A DNA stretch of 37,808 nt from contig JACVCM010000023.1 in the NCBI GenBank assembly GCA_016742125.1, positions 1 through 37,808 on the forward strand, written 5' to 3'. The DNA comes from Sphingomonadaceae bacterium. Lineage in GTDB: Bacteria > Pseudomonadota > Alphaproteobacteria > Sphingomonadales > Sphingomonadaceae. Below are positions 10,521 to 17,936 of the stretch, piece after piece. The notes under the pieces were generated by a model. It worked only from the letters and a program-made list of their open reading frames with translations, was not told where the DNA came from and searched no databases. Positions within the stretch are counted from its first letter, which is position 1. Each line of letters starts with the position of its first letter. Both the position numbers and the translations under genes were made by a program.

Positions 10521-10588
10521 TTTTTGGCCGAAGACGGAGGTTTGGGCTATTGAGAACGAGGCCTTGCTGCTTTGCAAACCGGACATTC
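10521..10588 (+). repeat. Dispersed ~67-bp intergenic repeat, copy A
   Basis: Begins TTTTTGGCCG and ends GGACATTC. It aligns over its full length with three other intergenic stretches in the window (15620, 17999, 22062). The shared frame is TTTTGGCCG, CGGA.GTT.GGC, GAAC, then TTGCGAAA and GACATTC. It lies between convergent genes. No ORF or clear hairpin was found in it. Confidence 0.6.
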
Positions 10589-10687
10589 TTCTGTCGAAGC
10601 ACGTTCCAATCATCCGTAGCAGCACGGTATAGCCCAGCAGCAGACATATGTTTGGCTCACCGCTTCACCGACCTTCACTGATCATGC

Positions 10688-11245
10688 TCAATAACGAACG
10701 AGCGCGCGTCCCGCCGTACCATCAGGGAACTCATGCGCGTCGAACATTCGATCCTTCGCGTCAAAATAAGCTCTCGGGAAGTCGAGCAGCGGATGATTGG
10801 CCGGGACGCCGGCAATCTTGGCGATGCCGAGCAGGCTCGACGTGCGGCCGCTCGTGGCGAGATGGCCTTCAGGCCATTCGAACAGCTGAATCCAGACCGA
10901 GCGGGCATTGCCGCCCGTGTTTTCCAGACCCAACGCCTCGAGAACCGAGGCCGTAATGGCTTTATGCGCTTCACTCTTGCGCTCTTGGTTCATCGATCCT
11001 TCGGGCACGTTGAGCTCAATCAGGAAACGGCCCGAGGCAGACACATAGGTCGCATCGGTTGTGCCGCCGACAAACCAGTCATCGCCGTCGAATTCACGGA
11101 ACCGTACCCAGGCGATCGAACGCGAGGCGGGCGTGTCCGCGCCGCCTTCTATCATCAAAAGGACGTGGGTCAGCTTTTCCGCGAGTGCCGACTTCTGCGC
11201 GGTGGTGAGGGTCCCGTTGGGTGTTTCGACAGTGATCATCGGCAT
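10688..11245 (-). CDS. Tautomerase-superfamily protein (tandem 4-oxalocrotonate tautomerase-like fold)
   Basis: 185 residues starting MPMITVETPNG. Met removal would expose an N-terminal proline, the catalytic base of the 4-oxalocrotonate tautomerase superfamily. Two beta-alpha-beta units can be seen: residues ~2-60 (PMITVE, TTAQKSALAEKLTHVL, SIAWVRF) and ~75-125 (RFLIELNVP, NQERKSEAHKAITASVLEAL, SVWIQLF). This resembles the long fused members such as cis-CaaD and MSAD. The second unit has no N-terminal proline. AAAGGA precedes the ATG. It is the last gene of the minus operon, 32 nt after the SDR stop. A role isomerising an enol or unsaturated acid is inferred; the substrate is unknown. Confidence 0.78.
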   Translation of the reverse strand: MPMITVETPNGTLTTAQKSALAEKLTHVLLMIEGGADTPASRSIAWVRFREFDGDDWFVGGTTDATYVSASGRFLIELNVPEGSMNQERKSEAHKAITASVLEALGLENTGGNARSVWIQLFEWPEGHLATSGRTSSLLGIAKIAGVPANHPLLDFPRAYFDAKDRMFDAHEFPDGTAGRALVRY

Positions 11246-11277
11246 GACAGGGTCCTTTGCTTGAGGGATTCAGAGCG

Positions 11278-12006
11278 TCAAAAAGGTTCGGCCCATGGAC
11301 GCAGATCGAGCTCGTGGGTCCACGCAGAGCGGTGCTGCAGATGGATCTGCCAATAGGCTTCGGCGATCGCGTCGAGGCTGAGCATGCCATCCGGGCCTTT
11401 CTCATCCTTGTAGTGCGGCAGGCGGGTGTTGACGCGTTCGCCATCGATTGCGCCGTCGATGACGACATGCGCGACATGGACGCCTTTGGGGCCGAATTCG
11501 CGCGCAGCCGCCTGCGCGATCGCGCGCAGACCGGCCTTGGCAGATGCAAACGCCTCGAATCCTGCCCGGCCGCGCAGTGAGGCGCTTGCGCCAGTGAAGA
11601 TCAACGTTCCGGAGCCGCGTGCGAGCATCGGCGGTGCGGCATGAAGCGTGAACAGATGGCCTGCAAAACAGCCCACACGCCACATCTCCTCGAAGAAGGC
11701 GGGGTCGCTTTCGAGCAGCGCGCGCGGCCGATTGCCGCCGGCGTTGAAGACCGCGAGCGACATGGGTGCGATGCTTTCCGCAGCAGCGACGGCGGATGCA
11801 ACATCCTCGGCGCTCGTCGCGTCGCAAACGACCGCGCTCGACTTGCCCCCGGCATCCCCGATCTCGCCCACGACCTGATCGAGACGATCGCGAGTTCGCC
11901 CGGCGACTACGACGTGCAGCCCCGCCAAAGCCATGCGTCGTGCGACCGCCGCGCCGAGACCGGTGCTGGCCCCGACGCCGATGACCAGTCCAGATGCCCC
12001 GCTCAT
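11278..12006 (-). CDS. Short-chain dehydrogenase/reductase with FxxxK in place of YxxxK
   Basis: 242 residues with a Rossmann N-terminus (GVGASTGLG, residues 10-18; AGRTRDR after beta-2, suggesting NADP(H)). The NNAG motif appears as FNAGGN. The active-site region reads FTGASASLRG...FASAK: the catalytic Tyr position is Phe153 with Lys157 retained, and the Ser is present (Ser141). The C-terminus, WTHELDLRPWAEPF, closely parallels the SDR at 14207, which has the same Tyr-to-Phe change, so this is probably a subfamily trait and not a sequencing error. Its ATG overlaps the stop of the pterin synthase (ATGA at 12003-12006), implying translational coupling. Whether it is a true oxidoreductase without the Tyr is uncertain. 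Confidence 0.88.
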   Translation of the reverse strand: MSGASGLVIGVGASTGLGAAVARRMALAGLHVVVAGRTRDRLDQVVGEIGDAGGKSSAVVCDATSAEDVASAVAAAESIAPMSLAVFNAGGNRPRALLESDPAFFEEMWRVGCFAGHLFTLHAAPPMLARGSGTLIFTGASASLRGRAGFEAFASAKAGLRAIAQAAAREFGPKGVHVAHVVIDGAIDGERVNTRLPHYKDEKGPDGMLSLDAIAEAYWQIHLQHRSAWTHELDLRPWAEPF

Positions 12007-12446
12007 GTCCGCTCTCCGCGGTAGACCACCCAGTTCTTGGGCGTTTCCCTGAGGCGCACTTCGTCGAGCAGGCCGGGGAAGCGCGTGCCCAGTCGATCCC
12101 AGAACAACACCGCAAGATTCTCAGTCGTCGGGTTTAGCCCTTTGCAGATGGCGACATCGTGATTGAGATGGTGGTGATCGACGTGCGATACCACGAGCTC
12201 GCGCATGGCATCGCGCAGATCGGTCAAATTGATGACCATGCCCGTGGCAGGGTCAATGGCGCCCTTGACGGTGACTTCCAGCACGTAATCGTGACCATGC
12301 CCGTATTCGTTGGCACAGGGGCCATAGAGCGCGCGATTCTCCGCGTCGCTAAGACTGTCAGCCCATAGCCGATGCGCGGCGGAAAAGCTCTCCTGCCGGG
12401 TCAGCAGCGCTACCGGCCGGCCTGCTTTCTGCACTTCACTCGTCAT
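12003..12446 (-). CDS. 6-pyruvoyl-tetrahydropterin synthase, eukaryote-like type
   Basis: 147 residues from the ATG at 12446, preceded by GAGGTGG; the longer in-frame extension upstream lies inside the previous SDR. The family converts 7,8-dihydroneopterin triphosphate to 6-pyruvoyl-tetrahydropterin (PTPS), or makes 6-carboxytetrahydropterin for queuosine (QueD). Zinc ligands are His25 (FSAAHRL), His50 and His52 (GHGH). The catalytic set is Cys44, Asp90, His91 and Glu134. The Cys-x5-His-x-His spacing and the long SLSDAENRALYG insert match animal PTPS; QueD has Cys-x3-His-x-His. DPATGMV and PTTEN motifs are also present. It overlaps the upstream SDR stop by 11 nt and the downstream SDR start by 4 nt. 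True PTPS activity is inferred from these residues. Confidence 0.9.
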   Translation of the reverse strand: MTSEVQKAGRPVALLTRQESFSAAHRLWADSLSDAENRALYGPCANEYGHGHDYVLEVTVKGAIDPATGMVINLTDLRDAMRELVVSHVDHHHLNHDVAICKGLNPTTENLAVLFWDRLGTRFPGLLDEVRLRETPKNWVVYRGERT

Positions 12447-13122
12447 TTTCCACCTCGATTGTCGTGCCGTTAAGTGCGCCGGTCTGCGCGCGGTCGAGCA
12501 GCGTCCGGACGATGGCCGCGACCGTGACTGGCTGCCGATCAGTGACAAAGCCCAGCTGTCTGGTCATTTCGCTGGCGAACGCGCCGGGGGCGACAGCATT
12601 GACACGGATGCCGAGCGGACGGCCTTCGAGCGCCAGCGCTTCGGTGAGGCCGACGACGGCGTGCTTGGAGGATGCATAGGCGCTGAACCCGGTAAACAGT
12701 TGGCGCCCCCGGATACCGGCAAGCGACGCAACGTTGACAATGTCGCCCGTGATCGCGCGTGCACGCCAGTCACGCATGGCTGCGACACAGCAGGTCTGGG
12801 TACCGACAAGATTGATCGCGATGGCTTCGTCAAAGGCGGTGTCGGCTTCGGCTGCCCAAAAGTCTGATCGTGCCAGAATTGCCGCGCAGCACACGAGCGC
12901 ATCCGGGCGGAACCGGTCGACGGCCGCCGAGACCGCCGGGCGATCGCGAACGTCGACCGGAAACAGATCGATAGCTCCGCGCCCGCCGACGCGCGATTGC
13001 GCCGCTTCGAGCTTGTCGAGCGATCGTCCGACAAGCCCGACCCGATCGCCAGCGGCGACGGACAAGGCCGCAACGGCCTCGCCCAATCCACTGCCACCAC
13101 CGGTGATCAAGATCCGCCGCAT
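12436..13122 (-). CDS. Classical short-chain dehydrogenase/reductase
   Basis: 228 residues. The dinucleotide motif is TGGGSGLG (residues 7-14), with VGRSLDK after beta-2, suggesting NADP(H). CCAA replaces NNAG. The active site is intact, with Ser in NVASLAG and YASSK, and RVNAVAPGAF follows. This is the conventional SDR of the operon, directly upstream of the pterin synthase, with which its stop overlaps. In known pterin pathways an SDR (sepiapterin reductase) reduces the 6-pyruvoyl side chain, so that role is an attractive inference; sequence alone cannot separate it from other SDR ketoreductases. It starts 9 nt after the SnoaL-like gene stop. Confidence 0.88.
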   Translation of the reverse strand: MRRILITGGGSGLGEAVAALSVAAGDRVGLVGRSLDKLEAAQSRVGGRGAIDLFPVDVRDRPAVSAAVDRFRPDALVCCAAILARSDFWAAEADTAFDEAIAINLVGTQTCCVAAMRDWRARAITGDIVNVASLAGIRGRQLFTGFSAYASSKHAVVGLTEALALEGRPLGIRVNAVAPGAFASEMTRQLGFVTDRQPVTVAAIVRTLLDRAQTGALNGTTIEVENDE

Positions 13123-13131
13123 GTCTTGTGC

Positions 13132-13602
13132 TCAGCCGAGCGGCACGAGCTGCGCGTCGTGCTGCGCGATATAAGCGTCGATCTCGTCGGCATTGTGGAT
13201 GCGCTCGAAATGCATGCAGAGCTTGCCGTCTTCGAACAGATCCCATTCCTCGCCGGTCAGAATGAAGTCGGGAAGGCCGGGCTGCTGGAAGGTGATCTGC
13301 CACGGGAGATAGATGCCGCGGCCGGCGATCAGCGTCGGACCAGGGCTCTGCGGCGCGCGAACAGTGAAACGGCGGTCATAGTGATCAACGGCATAGCGGA
13401 TCGCCTCGATGACCGAACCACGTCCCTTGTAGCTGGCCGCCACCGGCGGTTTGCCGCCATCGACCGTCCAGATCGCATTGTCAGTCAGGCAGGCATCGAC
13501 GTCCGACCAGTCGCGGGTCACAAAGCTCTTTTCGAACGCCGTCGCATATTTGACGAACGCCCCGATCGTCGGCTCGCTTAGATCGACATCCCATTTGCTC
13601 AT
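13132..13602 (-). CDS. SnoaL/NTF2-like fold protein
   Basis: About 156 residues. Two adjacent ATGs occur (13605 and 13602); AAGGAG sits 3 nt from the first and 6 nt from the second, so the second is preferred. An N-terminal helix (YATAFEKSFVTRDWSDVDACLTD) and a strand with a Trp (NAIWTVDGG) are followed by GRGSVIEAIRY and a C-terminal sheet (EEWDLFEDGKLCMHFERIHN). This is the usual pattern of the SnoaL/NTF2 cone, which includes polyketide cyclases, steroid isomerases and non-catalytic binders. It is the first gene of the minus operon, divergent from the HxlR regulator. No specific reaction can be assigned. Confidence 0.78.
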   Translation of the reverse strand: MSKWDVDLSEPTIGAFVKYATAFEKSFVTRDWSDVDACLTDNAIWTVDGGKPPVAASYKGRGSVIEAIRYAVDHYDRRFTVRAPQSPGPTLIAGRGIYLPWQITFQQPGLPDFILTGEEWDLFEDGKLCMHFERIHNADEIDAYIAQHDAQLVPLG

Positions 13603-13631
13603 CATTCACTCCTTTTTGAACTCGCGAATCT

Positions 13632-13675
13632 GGTTGCGTCATGCAACCGTATGATTCTTGGTTGCGTTACGCAAC
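13632..13675. promoter_or_regulatory. Two palindromic operator candidates for the HxlR regulator
   Basis: GGTTGCGTCATGCAACC (13632-13648) and GTTGCGTTACGCAAC (13661-13675) are near-identical dyads, GTTGC..GCAAC, centred 28 bp apart. They lie in the 95-bp gap between the divergent SnoaL-like gene and the HxlR gene. The layout fits a dimeric regulator controlling both directions and itself. Confidence 0.7.
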
Positions 13676-13697
13676 TAGAATCGATAGAGGGTGTCAC

Positions 13698-14210
13698 ATG
13701 TCCAGGAAGCGCTTCGATGAGATGAACTGTTCGATTGCCCGCAGCCTCGAGCAGGTCGGCGATTGGTGGACGCTATTGATCGTCCGCGAGGCCTTTTTCG
13801 GCACCACCGCCTTTTCGGAGTTTCAGGAAGCGCTCGGCATTGCCAAGAACATCTTAACGCAGCGGCTCGACCATCTGGTTGCGAACGGCATTTTCGAGCG
13901 GCGTCAGGTGAGACCCGGTGTTGAGCGCCACGAATATTTTCTGACCGACAAGGGCCGCGACCTGATGCCGGTGCTCGTGGCGCTGGTGCAATGGGGCGAC
14001 CGTTGGCTGTTCGGCGAGGGCAATGAGCCGCTGAGGGTTATCGATGCCGAACAGCGGGTTCAGATTGCGCCGCTCAAGGTTTGTGACGCGGCAGGTCGGG
14101 AAGTCGCCCCGTCTCAATTGCGTTTCCGCCCGGGTCCTGGCGCGACCGAGCGCACGCTGCGCGTCTTCGAAGAGCGCCGCAGCAAGCGGCGCGCGGCGTC
14201 CATTCAATGA
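13698..14210 (+). CDS. HxlR-family winged-helix regulator
   Basis: 170 residues from the ATG at 13698, after AGAGGG; an in-frame ATG 19 codons earlier lies within the operator dyads. The HxlR signature is clear: MNCSIARSLEQVGDWWTLLIVREAFFG, then FSEFQEALGIAKNILTQRLDHLVANGIFERR and the wing HEYFLTDKGRDL. The C-terminal ~60 residues are basic and less conserved. The family acts as dimeric DNA-binding sensors of electrophiles or small metabolites. Its stop overlaps the next SDR start (ATGA at 14207). With paired dyads in the divergent gap, it probably controls both arms of this cluster. Confidence 0.92.
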   Translation: MSRKRFDEMNCSIARSLEQVGDWWTLLIVREAFFGTTAFSEFQEALGIAKNILTQRLDHLVANGIFERRQVRPGVERHEYFLTDKGRDLMPVLVALVQWGDRWLFGEGNEPLRVIDAEQRVQIAPLKVCDAAGREVAPSQLRFRPGPGATERTLRVFEERRSKRRAASIQ

Positions 14211-14947
14211 GCGAGGCGCGTTCGGTCGCGATCGTCGGTGCGGGCGACTATATCGGCGCCGCAATCGCACGGCGCTTCGCGTGCGACGGCTTCAGGGTTC
14301 ATGGGGGCCGTCGCAATGCGCAGGAACTTGCGCCGCTTGCTGGCGAGATCGGCGCGAGCGGCGGAGTCTTCGTTTCACACCAGCTCGATGCGCGCGACCT
14401 AGCGTCGATCGAAGCCTTCCTGCAGGCCGCCGAAGCCGACGCGCCACTCGATCTCGTCGTCTTCAATGTCGGCGGCAATGTCCGATTTCCCGTCCTGAAC
14501 ACCACCGATCGTGTGTTCCGCAAAGTCTGGGAAATGGCATGCTTCGCCGGGTTCCTTACCGGGCGCGAGGCCGCGCGCTTGATGCTGCCGCGCGGGCGTG
14601 GCTCGATCTTCTTTACCGGCGCTACGGCCAGTCTGCGCGGTGGCAATGGTTACGCCGCCTTTGCAGCCGCGAAAGCAGGGCTGCGCGCGTTCGCTCAATC
14701 GATGGCCCGCGAGTTCGGGCCGCAAGGACTTCACATCGCGCATCTCGTGATCGACGCCGGTGTTGACACGAAATGGGTCCGCGAACGCTTTGCCGCAGCG
14801 CACGGCGCGGCGGCCGTCGATGCGATGCCCAAGGACGCAATGGTCAACCCCGACTCGATCGCGGAGACCTACTCGGCCCTCCACCGCCAACCGCGCGATG
14901 CCTGGACCTTCGAGACCGATCTTAGACCCTATATGGAGACATGGTGA
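14207..14947 (+). CDS. Short-chain dehydrogenase/reductase with FxxxK active site
   Basis: 246 residues. The nucleotide-binding loop reads GAGDYIGAA, departing from TGxxxGxG. FNVGGN replaces NNAG. The catalytic stretch is FTGATASLRGGNGYAAFAAAK, with Phe152 at the Tyr position and Lys156 kept. The C-terminus WTFETDLRPYMETW parallels WTHELDLRPWAEPF of the SDR at 11278, so the two are paralogues on opposite arms of the same cluster. Tyr149 lies three residues too early for a YxxxK. The gene is coupled to hxlR by a 4-nt overlap and followed after 4 nt by the DsbA-like gene. Catalytic competence is uncertain. Confidence 0.88.
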   Translation: MSEARSVAIVGAGDYIGAAIARRFACDGFRVHGGRRNAQELAPLAGEIGASGGVFVSHQLDARDLASIEAFLQAAEADAPLDLVVFNVGGNVRFPVLNTTDRVFRKVWEMACFAGFLTGREAARLMLPRGRGSIFFTGATASLRGGNGYAAFAAAKAGLRAFAQSMAREFGPQGLHIAHLVIDAGVDTKWVRERFAAAHGAAAVDAMPKDAMVNPDSIAETYSALHRQPRDAWTFETDLRPYMETW

Positions 14948-14951
14948 CGCT

Positions 14952-15551
14952 ATGACCACAGCCCCGACATTCTGGTTCGATTTCGTAAGCCCCAATGCCT
15001 ATCTCGCGCACCGCATGTTGCCTGGGGTGGAGGCGCGGACGGGCGTCGCGTTCGACTATGTGCCGGTTCTACTAGGCGGCTTGTTCAAGCTCACCGGCAA
15101 TCAGCCGCCGATGCTTGTCCATGCCAATGTCGCCAACAAGATCGCCTATGAGCAGCGCGATCTGCGGCGCTTCGTCGCCAAGGTCGGCGCAACGAAGTTC
15201 ACATTCAACTCGCACTTTCCGCTCAACACCCTGAATCTGATGCGCACGGCTGCCGCCGCGCACTTGGCCGGCACTTTGCCGACGTTCGTCGAGGCCGTAT
15301 TTGTTGCGACGTGGGAGAGTGGCCTCAAGACCGACGACATGGACGTGCTGGCCGGCGTGCTGGGTGAAGCCGGGCTTCAGGCCGACGACCTGATCGCCGC
15401 GGGACAGACGCAGGAAGTTAAGGACCATCTCATGGCGAATACGCAAGACGCCGCCGACAAGGGCGCGTTCGGCGTGCCCTCGTTCCGGGTCAACGACGAA
15501 CTGTATTTTGGCAAGGATCGCGTTGAGGACGTGGAGCGCGCGCTCCAATAG
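14952..15551 (+). CDS. DsbA-fold protein, 2-hydroxychromene-2-carboxylate isomerase-like
   Basis: 199 residues from MTTAPTFWFDFVSPNAYLAH. The N-terminal FDFVSPNAYLA motif and the later FGVPSF (cis-Pro loop), followed by YFGKDRVEDVERAL, are hallmarks of the kappa-class GST/HCCA isomerase group of DsbA-fold proteins. There is no CxxC, so it is not a disulfide oxidoreductase. The family uses glutathione; the naphthalene-pathway member isomerises 2-hydroxychromene-2-carboxylate. Here it follows an SDR by 4 nt, and no ring dioxygenase lies nearby, so the substrate is open. Upstream in-frame codons back to 14760 lie inside the SDR and were discarded. Confidence 0.85.
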   Translation: MTTAPTFWFDFVSPNAYLAHRMLPGVEARTGVAFDYVPVLLGGLFKLTGNQPPMLVHANVANKIAYEQRDLRRFVAKVGATKFTFNSHFPLNTLNLMRTAAAAHLAGTLPTFVEAVFVATWESGLKTDDMDVLAGVLGEAGLQADDLIAAGQTQEVKDHLMANTQDAADKGAFGVPSFRVNDELYFGKDRVEDVERALQ

Positions 15552-15619
15552 TCGCGCCCCCCTTCGAGGATAAAAGTGCGCCTTTTGAAGATGGTCTTTC
15601 AGCTCGAATGAGGCGCAAC

Positions 15620-15682
15620 GGCCGGGAATCGGAAGTTGGCCATTGTGCGAACAAGTCCGCGCTGTTGCGAAAAGCGACACTT
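15620..15682 (+). repeat. Dispersed ~67-bp intergenic repeat, copy B
   Basis: Starts GGCCGGGAATCGGAAGTTGG and ends TTGCGAAAAGCGACACTT. This copy is diverged at both ends (GACACTT for GACATTC). It lies between the convergent DsbA-like and P450 genes. Confidence 0.55.
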
Positions 15683-15743
15683 GCCACACAGGGCCAGGCG
15701 CGGATAAGCATCAATGTGGTGGTTGCCAAATTGGTGCTGAGCG

Positions 15744-16961
15744 TCAGGCGCAAATTACCGGAAATCGCTCGATCCCGCGCAACACCATATTCGGCCGCCA
15801 TCGGTGTGAGCTAGCGGGATGACGCATATGCATATTTGGAAAACGATCAAGCAAATGGGCGAAGGCCACGCGCCCTTCCATGCGCGCCAGTGACGCGCCG
15901 AGGCAATAATGCCCTCCCTCGCCAAAGGTCAGATGGCGATTAGGGTCGCGCTCTATCAGGACGCGATCTGCGTTTACAAAATTGCGATCATCACGATTTG
16001 CCGAGGCAATGATGCCGAAGACGGTCGATCCCTGAGGGATCGTGACATCGCCCAGCGCAACGTCGTCAGAGGCATAGCGCGGCGTTGACATTTCGACTGG
16101 TCCCTCGAACCGCAAAAATTCTTCGATCGCAGGTTCGATCAACGCTGGCGCTGTCAGGAGAGACTCGCGTGCAGCCGGGTGCCGCATTAACGTCAGCATG
16201 CCGTTGCCGATGAGGTTGGTTGTAGTCTCGTGACCGGCACTGAGCAGGATGCTGATCATCGCCATGAGTTCATGTTCGGAGAGCACATCATCTTGTTGCT
16301 GTGCCACCAGTGCACTGATCAGATCATCGGCGGGGTCTTTACGCTTCATGGCAATCAGCCGCTTGAGATAGCGCAGAAACGAGAGGACGGCAGGCATCTG
16401 AAGAATAGCGTTTATCGGCGAAACTGACCCAACCTTGATCAGCGCATGCGACCAGCGGGCAAAGCGCGTCTGATCTGCTGTTGGAACGCCCAGCAAGTCG
16501 GAAATGACCTTGACCGGCAGCGGCAGCGCGTAATCCGCAATAAGGTCAAATGACGATTGCTTGTGCAATGGCTCAAGCAACGCCGCGCTTGCAGCGACGA
16601 CCTGTGCCTCAAGGGCATCAATGCGGCGCGGCGTAAAAACTGCTTGCACGAGACGACGTAGTCGGGCGTGGTCAGGATCATCAAGCGCAAGGATGTTACG
16701 CGTCAACGGCGAGAGAAGGCCTGGAATACGACGTTGCTGCGCCAGTTGTTCGGATGTCAGTGCATTGGCAGGGTCTTTGACAAACCGTTTGTCCCTTAGC
16801 AGCGCCGAAACATCAGCATAGCGCGTGACAAAGATGGCGGATCCGTTGCGAGACGTGGCGATGCGACAAATTGGTGTTTCTGCACGCATCCGGACGTACG
16901 TCGGAAACGGATCGGCCTTAAACGCCGGTTCGGTAAGGGAAATGGCGACGGCTGGAATCAT
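15744..16961 (-). CDS. Cytochrome P450 (bacterial soluble type)
   Basis: 405 residues, the usual size of soluble bacterial P450s. The I-helix oxygen-activation motif is SAGHETTTN. The K-helix ExxR lies in EEFLRFEGP, and the heme loop FGEGGHYCLGASLAR places the Cys thiolate at residue 353. There is no membrane anchor, so it is cytoplasmic and needs a ferredoxin and reductase; none is encoded nearby. It is coupled by a 4-nt overlap to the TetR gene upstream and forms a three-gene unit with the small exported protein. Its role as a monooxygenase is secure; the substrate is unknown. Confidence 0.95.
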   Translation of the reverse strand: MIPAVAISLTEPAFKADPFPTYVRMRAETPICRIATSRNGSAIFVTRYADVSALLRDKRFVKDPANALTSEQLAQQRRIPGLLSPLTRNILALDDPDHARLRRLVQAVFTPRRIDALEAQVVAASAALLEPLHKQSSFDLIADYALPLPVKVISDLLGVPTADQTRFARWSHALIKVGSVSPINAILQMPAVLSFLRYLKRLIAMKRKDPADDLISALVAQQQDDVLSEHELMAMISILLSAGHETTTNLIGNGMLTLMRHPAARESLLTAPALIEPAIEEFLRFEGPVEMSTPRYASDDVALGDVTIPQGSTVFGIIASANRDDRNFVNADRVLIERDPNRHLTFGEGGHYCLGASLARMEGRVAFAHLLDRFPNMHMRHPASSHRWRPNMVLRGIERFPVICA

Positions 16962-17560
16962 GACGCGGTGCCGCCTGTCGCCGGCAGCGCAAGCCCGTGT
17001 TCGACAAAGCTGGTGAGCCGATCGAGCAGCGCGTCACCACCCTGTTCGATTGTCTCATCGCCTAGCAGGCGAAGCATGATGAGGCCCATAAACAAAGCCG
17101 TCATAATGCGCGCGTCATAGAGTGCCGGATTGTTCGGATCAGCCTGCGTTGCATGCGCAGTGAGCGGCATGACGAGCTGGTCAATCGCCGGCGCCAACAA
17201 GGTCTGACGATAAAGATCGCGAAAATCCGGGTCGATCAGCGCTTCAGACAAGACCACCCGCAACATCGCAAGATTGTCCGGGCCAATGACAGTCCATCTC
17301 GCGCGCAGCATGTCGGATAACGACGGTGGACTATCGGGGTCCACGGCAGGTGCCAACGGTTCTGCTCCTGCTAGTATGCCATGAAGCAACGCGGATTTGT
17401 TGTCGAAAAGGTTATAAATCGTCCCGTCAGAAACACCTGCAGCAAGCGCGATGTCGCGGATCGTTGCGCCACGAAACCCTTTTTGGGCGAAAACCGTCGT
17501 TGCGGCGTCCAGCACGTGCTGGCGCCGCACGGCAAGTGTTTTTTCCTGTAAGGTCGGCAT
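16958..17560 (-). CDS. TetR-family regulator of the P450 unit
   Basis: 200 residues with the TetR helix-turn-helix at about 15-55: VLDAATTVFAQKGFRGATI, DIALAAGVSDGTIYNLFDNK. The rest is a helical ligand-binding and dimer domain. It sits inside the operon, with its start sharing one base with the stop of the exported-protein gene (TAATG) and its stop overlapping the P450 start. It probably autoregulates through the two dyads at 17937-17970 upstream of the first gene, and may sense the P450 substrate. Confidence 0.92.
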   Translation of the reverse strand: MPTLQEKTLAVRRQHVLDAATTVFAQKGFRGATIRDIALAAGVSDGTIYNLFDNKSALLHGILAGAEPLAPAVDPDSPPSLSDMLRARWTVIGPDNLAMLRVVLSEALIDPDFRDLYRQTLLAPAIDQLVMPLTAHATQADPNNPALYDARIMTALFMGLIMLRLLGDETIEQGGDALLDRLTSFVEHGLALPATGGTAS

Positions 17561-17922
17561 TAGCGTGTGAAGCGCACGCTTGCGCGCCCATCGGTATAAC
17601 CTTGAAAACCAGTGCTTATACGCGTGGCCTGAAAACAGCGCGTGCCAAGCAAAAAGCCCATACGCATGCAGAATCTATTGCTATCGGTGGTCCAGCGAAT
17701 ACGACGCTGGATCGGGCTCTCGATTGCGCCGGTGCCATCGGCATTGAAACGGATGCGACCATTTCGACCATCAGTGTTGGCCATGTTCCACGGCTGTCCA
17801 TCGACGAGACCAGCCACGACATCGGCACGCGAAAGATAAGTGGGCGCGACCGGTGTGGCAGATGCCGCCTGCATAGCAATCAGGGTCCAGCCGAACGGAG
17901 CCAGAGTGGATGTCAACATCAT
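17560..17922 (-). CDS. Small exported protein of unknown function
   Basis: 120 residues from the ATG at 17922; GGAAG lies 4 nt upstream, or 7 nt from the next ATG at 17919. The longer ATG at 17967 overlaps an operator dyad and has no SD. The N-terminus looks like a signal peptide (FGWTLIAMQAASATPVAP). The mature part is polar and beta-rich, with GRNGRIRFNADGTGAI and two cysteines (RFCMRM, TRCFQA) that could form a disulfide in the periplasm. I do not recognise the family. It is the first gene of the TetR-P450 unit, an unusual partner for a cytoplasmic P450. Confidence 0.65.
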   Translation of the reverse strand: MMLTSTLAPFGWTLIAMQAASATPVAPTYLSRADVVAGLVDGQPWNMANTDGRNGRIRFNADGTGAIESPIQRRIRWTTDSNRFCMRMGFLLGTRCFQATRISTGFQGYTDGRASVRFTR

Positions 17923-17936
17923 AGCGCTTCCAGACT

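Noticed and set aside
12003..12446. Annotation as QueD (queuosine pathway)
   Set aside because: The Cys-x5-His-x-His spacing and the insert match PTPS, and no queC/queE neighbour is present. Not fully excluded without a phylogeny.
12447..12548. A 181-codon version of the pterin synthase
   Set aside because: The extension lies within the upstream SDR gene, and the ATG at 12446 has a strong SD and the family's usual length.
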